DNA from: Arthrobacter sp. StoSoilB22
GTDB lineage: Bacteria > Actinomycetota > Actinomycetes > Actinomycetales > Micrococcaceae
Assembly: GCF_019977315.1 (NCBI RefSeq)
Contig: NZ_AP024652.1
Span: 2,604,001 to 2,668,000, forward strand
DNA: 64,000 nucleotides
Direction: 5' to 3'
Of the stretch, positions 37,041 to 45,008 are shown in pieces. The position numbers were made by a program, and so were the translations under genes. The notes beneath the pieces were generated by a model, which saw nothing but the letters and a program-made list of their open reading frames with translations, made no database searches and had not been told where the DNA came from. Position 1 is the first letter of the stretch; every line of letters begins with the position of its first letter.

Positions 37041-38528
37041 CTAGGCTCCTGCCCCTTCAAGTACTGCGATGGGAGCAATCACGTCACGCGCGGGGAACGA
37101 CGGCGGGTTCACACCGGCCATTTCTTCCATGACACGCACAACCTGGCAGGAGTAGCCGAACTCGTTGTCGTACCAGACGTAAAGAACCAGGTTCTTGTCG
37201 TTGGAAATCGTTGCGAGGCCATCAACAATGCCGGCGCGACGCGAGCCAACGAAGTCAGTGGACACCACATCGGGAGAGTCAATGTAGTCGATCTGCTTGC
37301 GAAGATCCGAGTGCAGGGACATTTCGCGGAGGAAGTCGTTGACTTCATCGCGCGTGGTGCCGTTCTCAAGGTTGAGGTTCAAGATGGCCATGGAGACGTC
37401 CGGGGTGGGCACGCGGATGGCATTGCCCGTGAGCTTGCCCTGCAACTCGGGCAATGCCTTGGCTACAGCCTTGGCGGCACCGGTCTCCGTGATGACCATG
37501 TTCAGTGCTGCCGAACGGCCGCGGCGGTCACCCTTGTGGAAGTTGTCGATCAGGTTTTGGTCGTTGGTGAACGAGTGAACCGTTTCCACGTGGCCGTGAA
37601 TGATGCCGAACTTGTCGTTGATAGCCTTCAGCACCGGCGTAATGGCGTTGGTGGTGCAGGACGCCGCGGTAACGATCTTGTCGTCATCGGAGATGTCTTT
37701 GTGGTTGATGCCGTGGACGATGTTCTTGAGGTCACCCTTGCCCGGTGCCGTCAACAAGACGCGGGCAACACCCTTGCTCTGCAGGTGCTGTGAGAGGCCA
37801 TCGGCATCGCGCCAGCGGCCGGTGTTGTCCACCACCAAGGCGTCCTTGATGCCATAAGCGGTGTAGTCCACAGTGGCGGGGTTGTCCGAGTAAATGACCT
37901 GGACCTGCACGCCGTTGGCGGTGATGGTGTTGGCTTCCTCGTCCACGCGGATGGTGCCCTCGAAGGAACCGTGAACGGAGTCGCGGCGCAGCAGGCTGGC
38001 ACGCTTCACAAGATCGTTCTCAGCGCCCTTGCGAACAACGATGGCGCGGAGCCGCAGGCCGTGTCCGCCACCGGCCTTTTCAATGAGGATGCGGGCCAGG
38101 AGACGGCCGATACGGCCAAAGCCGTAGAGAACGACGTCGGTGCTGGTGCGGTCGTCAGCGCCACGCTTTCCCACGATCTCCGCGAGCTCGGAGCGCAGGT
38201 ATTCATCCAGGGAGGCACCGTTGCCTTCGGCCCGGAACTTCTCAGTCAAGCGTGCAATGTCAATGGCGGCTGCGCCGAGCTCCAACTCAGACAGCGCGTT
38301 CAGCAGCGGCGCCGTCTCTTCGAGCAGCAGCTCGTGGTTGCTCATCCGGCGCGCAAAACGGTGGGCCTTGAGGATGTTCATGGTGGACTTGTTGATCAGG
38401 CTCCGGCCGTGGATGCTCGTGACCACATTATTTTCCCGGTACAACCGGCCGATCACCGGAATCATGGCCTCGGCGAGAGCCTCCCGGCCCATCCACTTAT
38501 CAAGACAAGAATCTGACGTCTGGCTCAC
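37041..38528 (-). CDS. glyceraldehyde-3-phosphate dehydrogenase, long form
   Basis: A 495-residue GAPDH, about 160 longer than the glycolytic enzyme. Residues 1-125 are an extra helical domain ('SLINKSTMNILKAHRFARRM'). The Rossmann motif 'VVLYGFGRIGRLLARIL' follows. The catalytic Cys291 lies in ASCTTN, and 'HSFTNDQNLIDNFHKGDRRGRSA' and 'YVWYDNEFGYS' complete the active site. Similar long forms exist in Corynebacterium (about 480 residues), where they are assigned to the gluconeogenic, NADP-linked direction; that role is inferred here. It starts with GTG 38528, with AAGGAAGG upstream. Confidence 0.92.
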   Translation of the reverse strand: MSQTSDSCLDKWMGREALAEAMIPVIGRLYRENNVVTSIHGRSLINKSTMNILKAHRFARRMSNHELLLEETAPLLNALSELELGAAAIDIARLTEKFRAEGNGASLDEYLRSELAEIVGKRGADDRTSTDVVLYGFGRIGRLLARILIEKAGGGHGLRLRAIVVRKGAENDLVKRASLLRRDSVHGSFEGTIRVDEEANTITANGVQVQVIYSDNPATVDYTAYGIKDALVVDNTGRWRDADGLSQHLQSKGVARVLLTAPGKGDLKNIVHGINHKDISDDDKIVTAASCTTNAITPVLKAINDKFGIIHGHVETVHSFTNDQNLIDNFHKGDRRGRSAALNMVITETGAAKAVAKALPELQGKLTGNAIRVPTPDVSMAILNLNLENGTTRDEVNDFLREMSLHSDLRKQIDYIDSPDVVSTDFVGSRRAGIVDGLATISNDKNLVLYVWYDNEFGYSCQVVRVMEEMAGVNPPSFPARDVIAPIAVLEGAGA

Positions 38529-38661
38529 AGAACTACCTTCCTTGGGTCAACCACATACGTCCTCGTATGCAGATGGCAGCGGCCGCCCGGAGTAGTCCTG
38601 CGGCACATGCGCCGGCGGGCTTCGGTCCACCCACAGCGCCTTGAACGAGAGCAAAGAAAAT

Positions 38662-38689
38662 CCGCCGGCTGCGAACGCAGTCCCGGCGG
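38662..38689 (-). terminator. terminator downstream of RNase P RNA
   Basis: On the minus strand a near-perfect stem (CCGCCGG-CTGCG / CGCAG-TC-CCGGCGG, with a 2-nt bulge and an AA loop) is followed by ATTTTCTTT. It lies about 100 bp after the 3' end of rnpB. Confidence 0.75.
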
Positions 38690-38792
38690 CAGAACATCTA
38701 CGTTCAGTAACCATTCTAGGGCGGAAGGAAGGGCTGCAGGCCGCCCCGGGGCGTGAAATCACTCACACGGGACAAATCCGGGAGTCATAAAT

Positions 38793-39187
38793 GGATGGGT
38801 CGACCGATACGCCGGGTTCTGTCATCCCCTGCCGTTACCGGCAAGGGAGTGGCGGCCATCCATCTACGAACGCCGTTGCCGACGCCCTCCAGCAGCCTAC
38901 CCGGACACTCGGGCGAGCAGCCCTCAAGCGTGTCCTGTCTGGCCTTGCTCCGGGTGGGGTTTACCTAGCCTCCCCGGTCACCCAGGGAGCTGGTGGTCTC
39001 TTACACCACCGTTTCACCCTTACCTGCTGCCCCGCGATGCAAAACATCACAGCGCGCAGGCGGTCTGTTCTCTGTGGCACTGGCCTGCGGGTTACCCCGA
39101 GTGGGCGTTACCCACCACCCTGCTCTTCGGAGCCCGGACGTTCCTCGAGCCACTTCCGTGACGCGCGACCGCCTGGTCGACCCATCC
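38793..39187 (-). ncRNA. rnpB: RNase P RNA (class A)
   Basis: About 395 nt on the minus strand with the universal conserved pieces: 'GAGGAACGTCCGGGCTCC' near the 5' end (CR-I), 'ACAGAGAACAGACCGCC' (CR-II/III area), 'GGTAAGGGTGAAACGGTGG', 'GTGTAAGAGACCACCAGC', 'GGCTAGGTAAACCCCACCCG' and 'CAGAACCCGGCGTATCGGTC' near the 3' end. The ends GGATGGGTCGACC and GGTCGACCCATCC pair as helix P1. It is the catalytic RNA that matures tRNA 5' ends. Apparent open frames across this stretch are therefore not genes. The exact ends are inferred from P1. Confidence 0.95.
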
Positions 39188-39194
39188 GCCGTCC

Positions 39195-39200
39195 AGTCTA
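39195..39200 (-). promoter_or_regulatory. -10 box of rnpB
   Basis: TAGACT on the minus strand lies 7 nt before the first P1 base (39187). The -35 is weak (ACTTTG, 17-bp spacing). It overlaps the region of the oppositely directed yaaA promoter. Confidence 0.6.
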
Positions 39201-39206
39201 CCGGCG

Positions 39207-39235
39207 TTGGGGCCTACCAAAGTCCCCGGTAATAT
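39207..39235 (+). promoter_or_regulatory. promoter of yaaA, leaderless
   Basis: TTGGGG (39207-39212), 17 bp, TAATAT (39230-39235), then 6 nt and the GTG at 39242. No SD is present, so the mRNA is expected to begin at the start codon. Confidence 0.7.
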
Positions 39236-39241
39236 CGACTG

Positions 39242-40006
39242 GTGCTGATTCTGCTGCCGCCTTCCGAAGGCAAGACCCCCGCTGCCAACGGTCCCGCCAT
39301 TAACTGGGAATCGCTCAGCTTCCCCGAACTGAACCCCTACCGTGCAAAAGTACTCGAAGCACTGGGTACGGTGAGCGCGCACGAGGATGCACTGGCGCTG
39401 CTGGGGGTCGGCGCCTCGTTGCGGGACGACGTCGAACGCAATACCCGGCTGCATGCCGAACCAGCCGCTCCCGCACATCAGGTCTATTCCGGAGTCCTCT
39501 ACGACGCCTTGGGCTACAACAGCATGACGCCAACGCAGCGCCGCAAGGCGAACGAATCCGTCCTGGTGGTTTCCGCCCTGTGGGGCGCCATAGGCTTCGG
39601 CGACCACGTGCCTGCCTATCGCCTGTCCATGGGAACGGCACTGCCCGACGTCGGCCGCCTCGCCACGTACTGGAAGCCGCAGCTTAACGCTGCCCTCGCC
39701 TCACGCGCCGACGGCGAACTGTTGGTGGACTGCCGCTCCAGTACCTACGCTGCTGCCTGGTCTCCCCCGGCGACGCAGACGGTTAACGTCAATGTGTTCA
39801 ACGAAGCGAACGGCAAGCGCACGGTTGTCAGTCACTTCGCCAAACACACCCGGGGCGAACTGGCCCGCCACCTGCTGACCCGGCGCGGTAAGGCCCCGGC
39901 AACCCCGGATCAGCTCTTGAAGGCTGCCCGGGAGATCTGGACTGCTGAACTCGTTGAAGGCATGGCCCGCAAGCCGCACGCGCTCAACATCATCCTCACC
40001 ACCTGA
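39242..40006 (+). CDS. yaaA: YaaA family peroxide stress protein
   Basis: A 254-residue protein of the YaaA/DUF328 family. 'ILLPPSEGKT' at the N-terminus, 'YSGVLYDALGYNSMTP', 'VVSALWGAIGF', 'PAYRLSMGTALP' and 'VVSHFAKHTRGELARHLL' are all family signatures. In E. coli YaaA lowers free iron and limits oxidative DNA damage under H2O2; the helix-hairpin-helix-like core binds DNA. Starts with GTG 39242. Shares its promoter region with divergent rnpB. Confidence 0.93.
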   Translation: MLILLPPSEGKTPAANGPAINWESLSFPELNPYRAKVLEALGTVSAHEDALALLGVGASLRDDVERNTRLHAEPAAPAHQVYSGVLYDALGYNSMTPTQRRKANESVLVVSALWGAIGFGDHVPAYRLSMGTALPDVGRLATYWKPQLNAALASRADGELLVDCRSSTYAAAWSPPATQTVNVNVFNEANGKRTVVSHFAKHTRGELARHLLTRRGKAPATPDQLLKAAREIWTAELVEGMARKPHALNIILTT

Positions 40007-40030
40007 GCGTCCAACTGATGTTGGGCTGCG

Positions 40031-40768
40031 TCAGTTCCACTCCGCCGAACGGACCAGGATGACACCTGAATCCGGGCAAAAGACAATATCGTCCTCAGCG
40101 GCGGCTTTGACTTCGGCGAGGTCGCCAGGGCTGAGCATCATGCCGGAGCCTTCGGACTTTCCGTGGAACAGCCGTGCTGCCCCGACTCCACGTTTGGCAA
40201 TGGTCTTCTCATAGATGGAGAGAATGCCCGCGTCCAAGGATTCGGCGAAGGCGGCGCGCTGCCCCCGTACCACTGTTTCCTCGGCGGCGATCTCGGCAAT
40301 GGCTTCATCCAGTTCAGCCCGGATGCTGCCAAAGGAACCCTGGATGTCGTCAACGATCGACTGCTGGGCTGCCTGCCGCTCGCGCAGAGTATCCAGGCGC
40401 TCCAGGATTTCGAGTTCAACGTCCTCAAGGTCCGAGCGACGCTTGTTGAGGGAGGCAATGTCACTCTGCAGCGCCACAAGATCCTTGGACAGCCCGGTGC
40501 CGCTGTTCAGCCGGGTCTCGTCGCGTTGGATACGGGTGGCTACCTGTTCCACATCCGCTTCCGCGCGGCGAAGCTCGGCTTCGGCGTCGTGAACGGCAAC
40601 CTTGGCCGAGCCGAGCTCGCCGTTGGCCACGCTCAGCGCATCCGTGAGGTCAGTGATGCGTGGATCCGTTTCCAGAACCTTCCGGCGGCCCGCAAGCGAC
40701 CTGAGCTTGGCATCCAGTCCCTGCAGTTCAAGCAACTTCAATTGTTCTGCCGGTGCTGCTTTCGCCAC
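40031..40768 (-). CDS. coiled-coil protein of the C4-type zinc-ribbon (DUF164) family with degenerate ribbon
   Basis: A 245-residue protein. Residues about 10-180 form a long antiparallel coiled coil rich in Leu, Glu, Arg. The C-terminus 'GVGAARLFHGKSEGSGMMLSPGDL...AAEDDIVFCPDSGVILVRSAEWN' aligns with the zinc ribbon of this family, where relatives read CGAC near the start and CPECG near the end (from memory). Here only one Cys remains (FCPDSG), so zinc binding is unlikely. It sits 88 bp after the NIF3 gene on the same strand, an arrangement also found in mycobacteria (Rv2229c-Rv2230c). Confidence 0.88.
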   Translation of the reverse strand: MAKAAPAEQLKLLELQGLDAKLRSLAGRRKVLETDPRITDLTDALSVANGELGSAKVAVHDAEAELRRAEADVEQVATRIQRDETRLNSGTGLSKDLVALQSDIASLNKRRSDLEDVELEILERLDTLRERQAAQQSIVDDIQGSFGSIRAELDEAIAEIAAEETVVRGQRAAFAESLDAGILSIYEKTIAKRGVGAARLFHGKSEGSGMMLSPGDLAEVKAAAEDDIVFCPDSGVILVRSAEWN

Positions 40769-40856
40769 GCTTACCTCCGCTATTAGCTGCCGGCCTGGGG
40801 ATCAGGTCCGGCCGGACCGCCTCTGACTGTCAGGGCTGTCCATATCTTTCTAGACT

Positions 40857-41768
40857 CTAGTCCCCGCCGGGAGTGAGTATGAAGTCCCAAGGATCACTGT
40901 TGGTGCCGCTGACGCGGATCTCGACGTCGTAGCCCTGGTCCGCCAGCACGTTGCCCAACGCTTCAGCGGCAGCAGGCAGCCACAGCCACTCACTGGCGAA
41001 GTGCGAAACGTCAATCAAATAGGGCCGGCCATTGGTGGCGCCCTCACGGGCTTCGGATGCTGGATGGTGACGCATGTCTGCTGTGACGTACACATCAGCG
41101 TTGGCGGCTCGAACTGCGTCGAACAAGCTGTCACCGGCTCCGCCGCACACCGCAACGCGCCGGATCAGGCCGTCTTTGTCTCCAGCTACCCGGACACCGC
41201 CTGCGACGGCCGGCAACATTTCAAAGACGCGGGCAGCGAAGTCACCGAGTGTCTCAAGGTCAGGGAGGTCTCCTACCCTGCCAATACCCTCCTCAGGCAA
41301 ACCGTTGCTTGCCGGCGTCAAGGGCGTGACGTTTTCCAGGCCGAAGGCATCAGCCAGAACATCTGAAACTCCACCCACGGCTGAATCTCCATTGGTGTGC
41401 ACGGTCAACAGCCCTGTCCCTGCCTCTATCAGCCGGTGCACCGCTAGGCCCTTCGCTGAGGTGGCCGCAACAGAGTTCACGCCTTTGAGAAGAAGCGGGT
41501 GATGGGTGATCAGCAGGTCCGCTCCCCACTCCACGGCCTCATCGATCACGGCCAGCGTGGGATCCACGGCAAAGAGAACTTTGGTGACGGGAACATTGGG
41601 CCGGCCAACAACAAGGCCAACCTCATCCCAGTCTTCAGCCAGGGACTCCGGCCACAGTTCCTCCACAGCCAGCAACACCTGACCCAGCGTAGGATCAGCG
41701 TTGCCGTCCTCTGTTTCGTCCTCTTCGACGGAATCCACATCAGAAATGTGGGTGTTTACTGCTTCCAT
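40857..41768 (-). CDS. NIF3-like dinuclear metal centre protein (GTP cyclohydrolase 1 type 2 family)
   Basis: A 303-residue protein. Metal ligands appear as 'LLITHHPLLLKG' (two His), 'TVHTNGDSA' and 'DVSHFASEW' (His and Glu). The family forms hexameric toroids with a di-metal site; its cellular substrate is unsettled. The first 25 residues are acidic and variable. The start ATG 41768 is preceded by AGGGAAGAA within a tandem repeat. Likely operon with the degenerate zinc-ribbon gene. Confidence 0.92.
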   Translation of the reverse strand: MEAVNTHISDVDSVEEDETEDGNADPTLGQVLLAVEELWPESLAEDWDEVGLVVGRPNVPVTKVLFAVDPTLAVIDEAVEWGADLLITHHPLLLKGVNSVAATSAKGLAVHRLIEAGTGLLTVHTNGDSAVGGVSDVLADAFGLENVTPLTPASNGLPEEGIGRVGDLPDLETLGDFAARVFEMLPAVAGGVRVAGDKDGLIRRVAVCGGAGDSLFDAVRAANADVYVTADMRHHPASEAREGATNGRPYLIDVSHFASEWLWLPAAAEALGNVLADQGYDVEIRVSGTNSDPWDFILTPGGD

Positions 41769-41775
41769 GCTCTTA

Positions 41776-41813
41776 TTCTTCCCTACTGAGCCAGATTTCT
41801 TCCCTACTGAGCC
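41776..41813. repeat. 17-bp direct repeat in the NIF3 leader
   Basis: TTCTTCCCTACTGAGCC occurs exactly at 41776-41792 and 41797-41813 (period 21 bp). In the NIF3 sense strand each copy ends AGTAGGGAAGAA, so the ribosome-binding region is duplicated. Confidence 0.9.
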
Positions 41814-41913
41814 CCCATCAAGTAGCCGCCACTCCGTGGCACCTCCCTGGTGCCGTAATTCTCCCGTAAGGTGAAGCGGGAATCATCAGGCCCTCCGATC
41901 CATTGAAGAGAAC

Positions 41914-42438
41914 ATGAAAACTTTCGTACTTGGCGGCGGCTGCTTCTGGTGCCTTGATGCCGTTTACCAGAAGACCCGCGGCGTCAGCTCTGTGGTATCC
42001 GGCTACACCGGGGGCCACGTCCGCAATCCTGATTACTACGAGGTATGCTCCGGGACCACCGGCCACGCAGAAGTCGTTGCGGTGACCTTCGATGAAACCG
42101 TAATTCCCGAAGAAGTCATCCTGGACATGTTCTTTGCCCTCCACGACCCCACCACCTTGAATCGCCAGGGGTATGACGTCGGCACCCAGTACCGTTCATC
42201 AATGTTCTACACAACCACGGAAGAAAAGGTCCTCTTCGAGGAAGCCATCGAGCGTGCCCAGTCCCTGTGGTCCGATCCGATTGTGACCGAGGTCAGCCGA
42301 CTTCCCGAGTTTCACGAGGCCGAGGAAGTGCACCAGAATTACTATGCAAAGTTCCCTTATCAGGGCTATTGCCAGGTGATCATCAACCCGAAGTTGGCAA
42401 AGGCCCGGAAATATTACTCTGCATGGCTTACTGCTTAG
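41914..42438 (+). CDS. msrA: peptide-methionine (S)-S-oxide reductase MsrA
   Basis: A 174-residue enzyme that repairs the S-form of methionine sulfoxide. The active-site GCFWC is at residues 9-13 (catalytic Cys10, recycling Cys13 nearby), followed by 'VSGYTGGHVRNPDYYEVCSGTTGHAE' (two segments) and 'YRSSMFY'. 'HQNYYAKFP' near the C-terminus is typical. The ATG follows GAAGAGAAC. Monocistronic by spacing. Confidence 0.95.
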   Translation: MKTFVLGGGCFWCLDAVYQKTRGVSSVVSGYTGGHVRNPDYYEVCSGTTGHAEVVAVTFDETVIPEEVILDMFFALHDPTTLNRQGYDVGTQYRSSMFYTTTEEKVLFEEAIERAQSLWSDPIVTEVSRLPEFHEAEEVHQNYYAKFPYQGYCQVIINPKLAKARKYYSAWLTA

Positions 42439-42504
42439 CGAGGTTTCGATCCCGCTGGTTAGGCTGACCTCAGCAATCCCTCTTCAGAGATAGGCGTAAT
42501 TTTC

Positions 42505-43440
42505 ATGGCAAGGATCTACGACGACGTCACGCAGCTGGTCGGCCGCACCCCGCTGGTTCGTTTGAACCGGCTCACCGAAGGCCTCGACGCCACGGTTGCC
42601 GTCAAGCTCGAGTTCTACAACCCGGCCAACAGCGTCAAGGACCGCATCGGCGTGGCCATTATTGATGCTGCCGAGAAGTCCGGCGCCCTGAAGCCGGGCG
42701 GAACCATCGTCGAAGGTACATCGGGGAACACCGGCATCGCACTTGCGCTGGTGGGCGCAGCACGCGGATACAAGGTCATCCTGACCATGCCTGAGACCAT
42801 GTCCACCGAGCGCCGCGTCATGTTGCGCGCCTACGGTGCCGAAATCGTCCTGACGCCCGGATCCGAAGGCATGCGAGGTGCCGTCGAGAAGGCACAGGAA
42901 ATCGTTGCCAACACGGAGAACTCAATCTGGGCCCAGCAGTTTGCCAACGAGGCCAACCCAGCTATCCACCGCGCCACCACTGCCGAGGAAGTCTGGGAAG
43001 ACACCGACGGCGAAGTAGACATCTTTGTGGCCGGCGTAGGCACCGGTGGCACCATCACCGGTGTTGGCCAGGTCCTCAAGGAACGCAAGCCCGGTGTGCA
43101 GATTGTTGCGATCGAGCCCAAAGATTCGGCGATCCTCAACGGTGGAGCCCCTGGCCCGCACAAGATCCAGGGCATCGGCGCCAACTTTGTTCCGGAAATC
43201 CTGGACACCAACGTCTACGACGAAGTCCTTGACGCCACCCTGGAAGACTCGGTCCGCGTAGCCCGTGAACTCGGCGCACGTGAAGGCATCCTCGGCGGCA
43301 TTTCCTCCGGCGCCATTGTGTGGGGTGCCCTCGAGTTGGCCAAGCGCCCTGAGAATGCCGGCAAGTTGATCGTGGCCGTGGTCTGCGACTTCGGGGAGCG
43401 TTACATCTCCACGGTGCTGTTCGACGACATCCGCGGCTAA
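42505..43440 (+). CDS. cysK: cysteine synthase A (O-acetylserine sulfhydrylase)
   Basis: A 311-residue PLP enzyme that makes cysteine from O-acetylserine and sulfide. The PLP lysine is Lys45 in '[11 protein letters not shown]', the '[12 protein letters not shown]' loop binds the substrate carboxylate, and '[12 protein letters not shown]' the phosphate. '[11 protein letters not shown]' is the CysK rather than CysM form. It is followed 41 bp later by cysE, giving a complete serine-to-cysteine module. Confidence 0.96.
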   Translation: MARIYDDVTQLVGRTPLVRLNRLTEGLDATVAVKLEFYNPANSVKDRIGVAIIDAAEKSGALKPGGTIVEGTSGNTGIALALVGAARGYKVILTMPETMSTERRVMLRAYGAEIVLTPGSEGMRGAVEKAQEIVANTENSIWAQQFANEANPAIHRATTAEEVWEDTDGEVDIFVAGVGTGGTITGVGQVLKERKPGVQIVAIEPKDSAILNGGAPGPHKIQGIGANFVPEILDTNVYDEVLDATLEDSVRVARELGAREGILGGISSGAIVWGALELAKRPENAGKLIVAVVCDFGERYISTVLFDDIRG

Positions 43441-43481
43441 CACCACGCCGGCACGCCTTCATTTCCTGTAGAAAGGTCTTT

Positions 43482-44066
43482 GTGAGCTTCTTCGCAAGGC
43501 TTAAGGAAGACCTCGATGCCGCCCGGTCCCACGACCCGGCGGCTCGAGGCTCTTTTGAGAACTTTTTCGCCTACTCCGGACTGCACGCCATTTGGGCGCA
43601 TCGGATAACTCATCGGCTCTGGCAGAATCCGGCGCTCCGTTTTCCTGCGCGCCTGATATCCCAGTTGGCTCGATTCCTCACCGGCATCGAAATCCATCCC
43701 GGCGCGACCATTGGCCGGCGGTTCTTCATTGATCACGGCATGGGAGTGGTGATTGGTGAAACAGCCGAGATCGGCGAAGACGTGATGATTTATCACGGAG
43801 TAACGCTCGGCGGACGATCGTTGGCCAAGGTCAAGCGTCACCCAACCATCGGCGACCGCGTCACCATTGGAGCCGGTGCAAAGGTCTTGGGTCCCATTAC
43901 CATCGGTGCCGGCAGCGCTATCGGCGCCAACGCCGTGGTGGTGAAGGACGCACCACCGGAGTCCATCATCACAGGCATCCCCGCCACGTGGCGGCACCGT
44001 GATGCCCGGTCCGAAACCAAACCGGCGGTGGATCCGGCGGAGTACTACATCGAATACCGGATCTAA
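43482..44066 (+). CDS. cysE: serine O-acetyltransferase
   Basis: A 194-residue acetyltransferase with an N-terminal helical domain and a C-terminal left-handed beta-helix made of hexapeptide repeats ('[30 protein letters not shown]' in parts, 'VTLGG', '[18 protein letters not shown]'). It lacks the long N-terminal domain of E. coli CysE (273 residues), fitting the short EpsC-type of Gram-positives. Catalytic His residues are in 'IDHGMG' and '[10 protein letters not shown]'. The usual C-terminal Ile for docking into CysK is present (ends YIEYRI). GTG start with GAAAGG. Overlaps the SDR gene by 4 bp tail to tail. Confidence 0.95.
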   Translation: MSFFARLKEDLDAARSHDPAARGSFENFFAYSGLHAIWAHRITHRLWQNPALRFPARLISQLARFLTGIEIHPGATIGRRFFIDHGMGVVIGETAEIGEDVMIYHGVTLGGRSLAKVKRHPTIGDRVTIGAGAKVLGPITIGAGSAIGANAVVVKDAPPESIITGIPATWRHRDARSETKPAVDPAEYYIEYRI

Positions 44067-44902
44067 CCGGCAAGCCTTCGGTAGAAGTTCCAGAAGACAA
44101 TGTCGAAGGCGCGGTCCGGAAGAATCTTACGCATCGCCAGGACGCCCCAGGCGCCCCTGCCCACCGGGTAACGGGTTCTGGGGCGTTTTGCCGTTGCGGC
44201 GCGAGTAATGGTTCTGGCCACAACCCCCGCCGGCGTAGACAACACATGGCCGGTTCCGGAGGTGGATGCCAACGCGGCAGCCACAACGTGCGCTTGTTGC
44301 CTGTAGGGCCCGCTGCCCGAGGCCATGAGCAGGCCCTCCCCCGCAATGCCGCCCCACTCACTGTCTGTTCCCGATGGTTCAATAATGACCACGTCGATTC
44401 CGTGTGGCTTCAACTCAAGCCGCAACGAATCACTCATGCCCTCCACCGCAAACTTGGTGCCGTGGTACCAGGCGCCCAACGGCTCATATATTTTGCCGCC
44501 TATTGAGGTGATGTTGATGATCCGGCCTGATCCGGCCCTGCGCATCCCGGGTATGACGAGTTGGCTCATCCTCGCCAGACCCATGACATTGACCTCAAAT
44601 TGCCGCCGGCCCTCAGCCAACGGAACTTCCTCCAGTGAGCCATAGGAACCGTAGCCCGCGTTGTTGACCAGCACGTCAATTGGTCCATGGGCAGCTTCGA
44701 TCAGCGCCACCGCGGACGCCATCGATTCCTCCGACGTGACATCCAAAGACAGAACACTAATGCCGTGTTGCTTCAACGGCTCCATCTTGCCCACACGTCG
44801 TGCGCCTGCATAGACAGTGAAACCAGCTGACCTGAGTGCTATGGCCGCGTCGAAACCGATCCCGGTGGACGCCCCGGTGACAAACGCGATACGGGGTGCC
44901 AT
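44063..44902 (-). CDS. SDR family oxidoreductase
   Basis: A 279-residue short-chain dehydrogenase. [10 protein letters not shown] (residues 9-18), '[15 protein letters not shown]', the Ser of '[14 protein letters not shown]' and '[11 protein letters not shown]' (YxxxK) are intact. The pattern [11 protein letters not shown] is common in a subgroup acting on hydrophobic alcohols or retinoid-like substrates, but no substrate can be assigned. The C-terminal 40 residues include a hydrophobic, Arg-rich end. Stands alone; separated from gnd by a hairpin terminator. Confidence 0.9.
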   Translation of the reverse strand: MAPRIAFVTGASTGIGFDAAIALRSAGFTVYAGARRVGKMEPLKQHGISVLSLDVTSEESMASAVALIEAAHGPIDVLVNNAGYGSYGSLEEVPLAEGRRQFEVNVMGLARMSQLVIPGMRRAGSGRIINITSIGGKIYEPLGAWYHGTKFAVEGMSDSLRLELKPHGIDVVIIEPSGTDSEWGGIAGEGLLMASGSGPYRQQAHVVAAALASTSGTGHVLSTPAGVVARTITRAATAKRPRTRYPVGRGAWGVLAMRKILPDRAFDIVFWNFYRRLAG

Positions 44903-44952
44903 GGCTGGTCTCCTTGAGTTCGGTAAGGAACGGAAAACAATTCACTACGGCA

Positions 44953-44993
44953 AAGGCCGGTCCATCCCAGAGTAACTGGGAGGAACCGGCCTT
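44953..44993 (-). terminator. terminator of gnd
   Basis: AAGGCCGGT (44953-44961) pairs with ACCGGCCTT (44985-44993), and an inner TCCCAG/CTGGGA stem closes a small loop; minus-strand arm ends in TTTG. It lies 15 bp after the gnd stop. Confidence 0.75.
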
Positions 44994-45008
44994 GCGGGAA
45001 GGGTGTTG

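Noticed and set aside
38791..39303. Open frames across the RNase P RNA region
   Set aside because: The stretch carries all conserved RNase P RNA elements on the minus strand, so coding potential here is accidental.
42439..42504. Possible SAM or cysteine riboswitch before cysK
   Set aside because: The gap is only 66 bp and shows no S-box or other conserved aptamer sequence.
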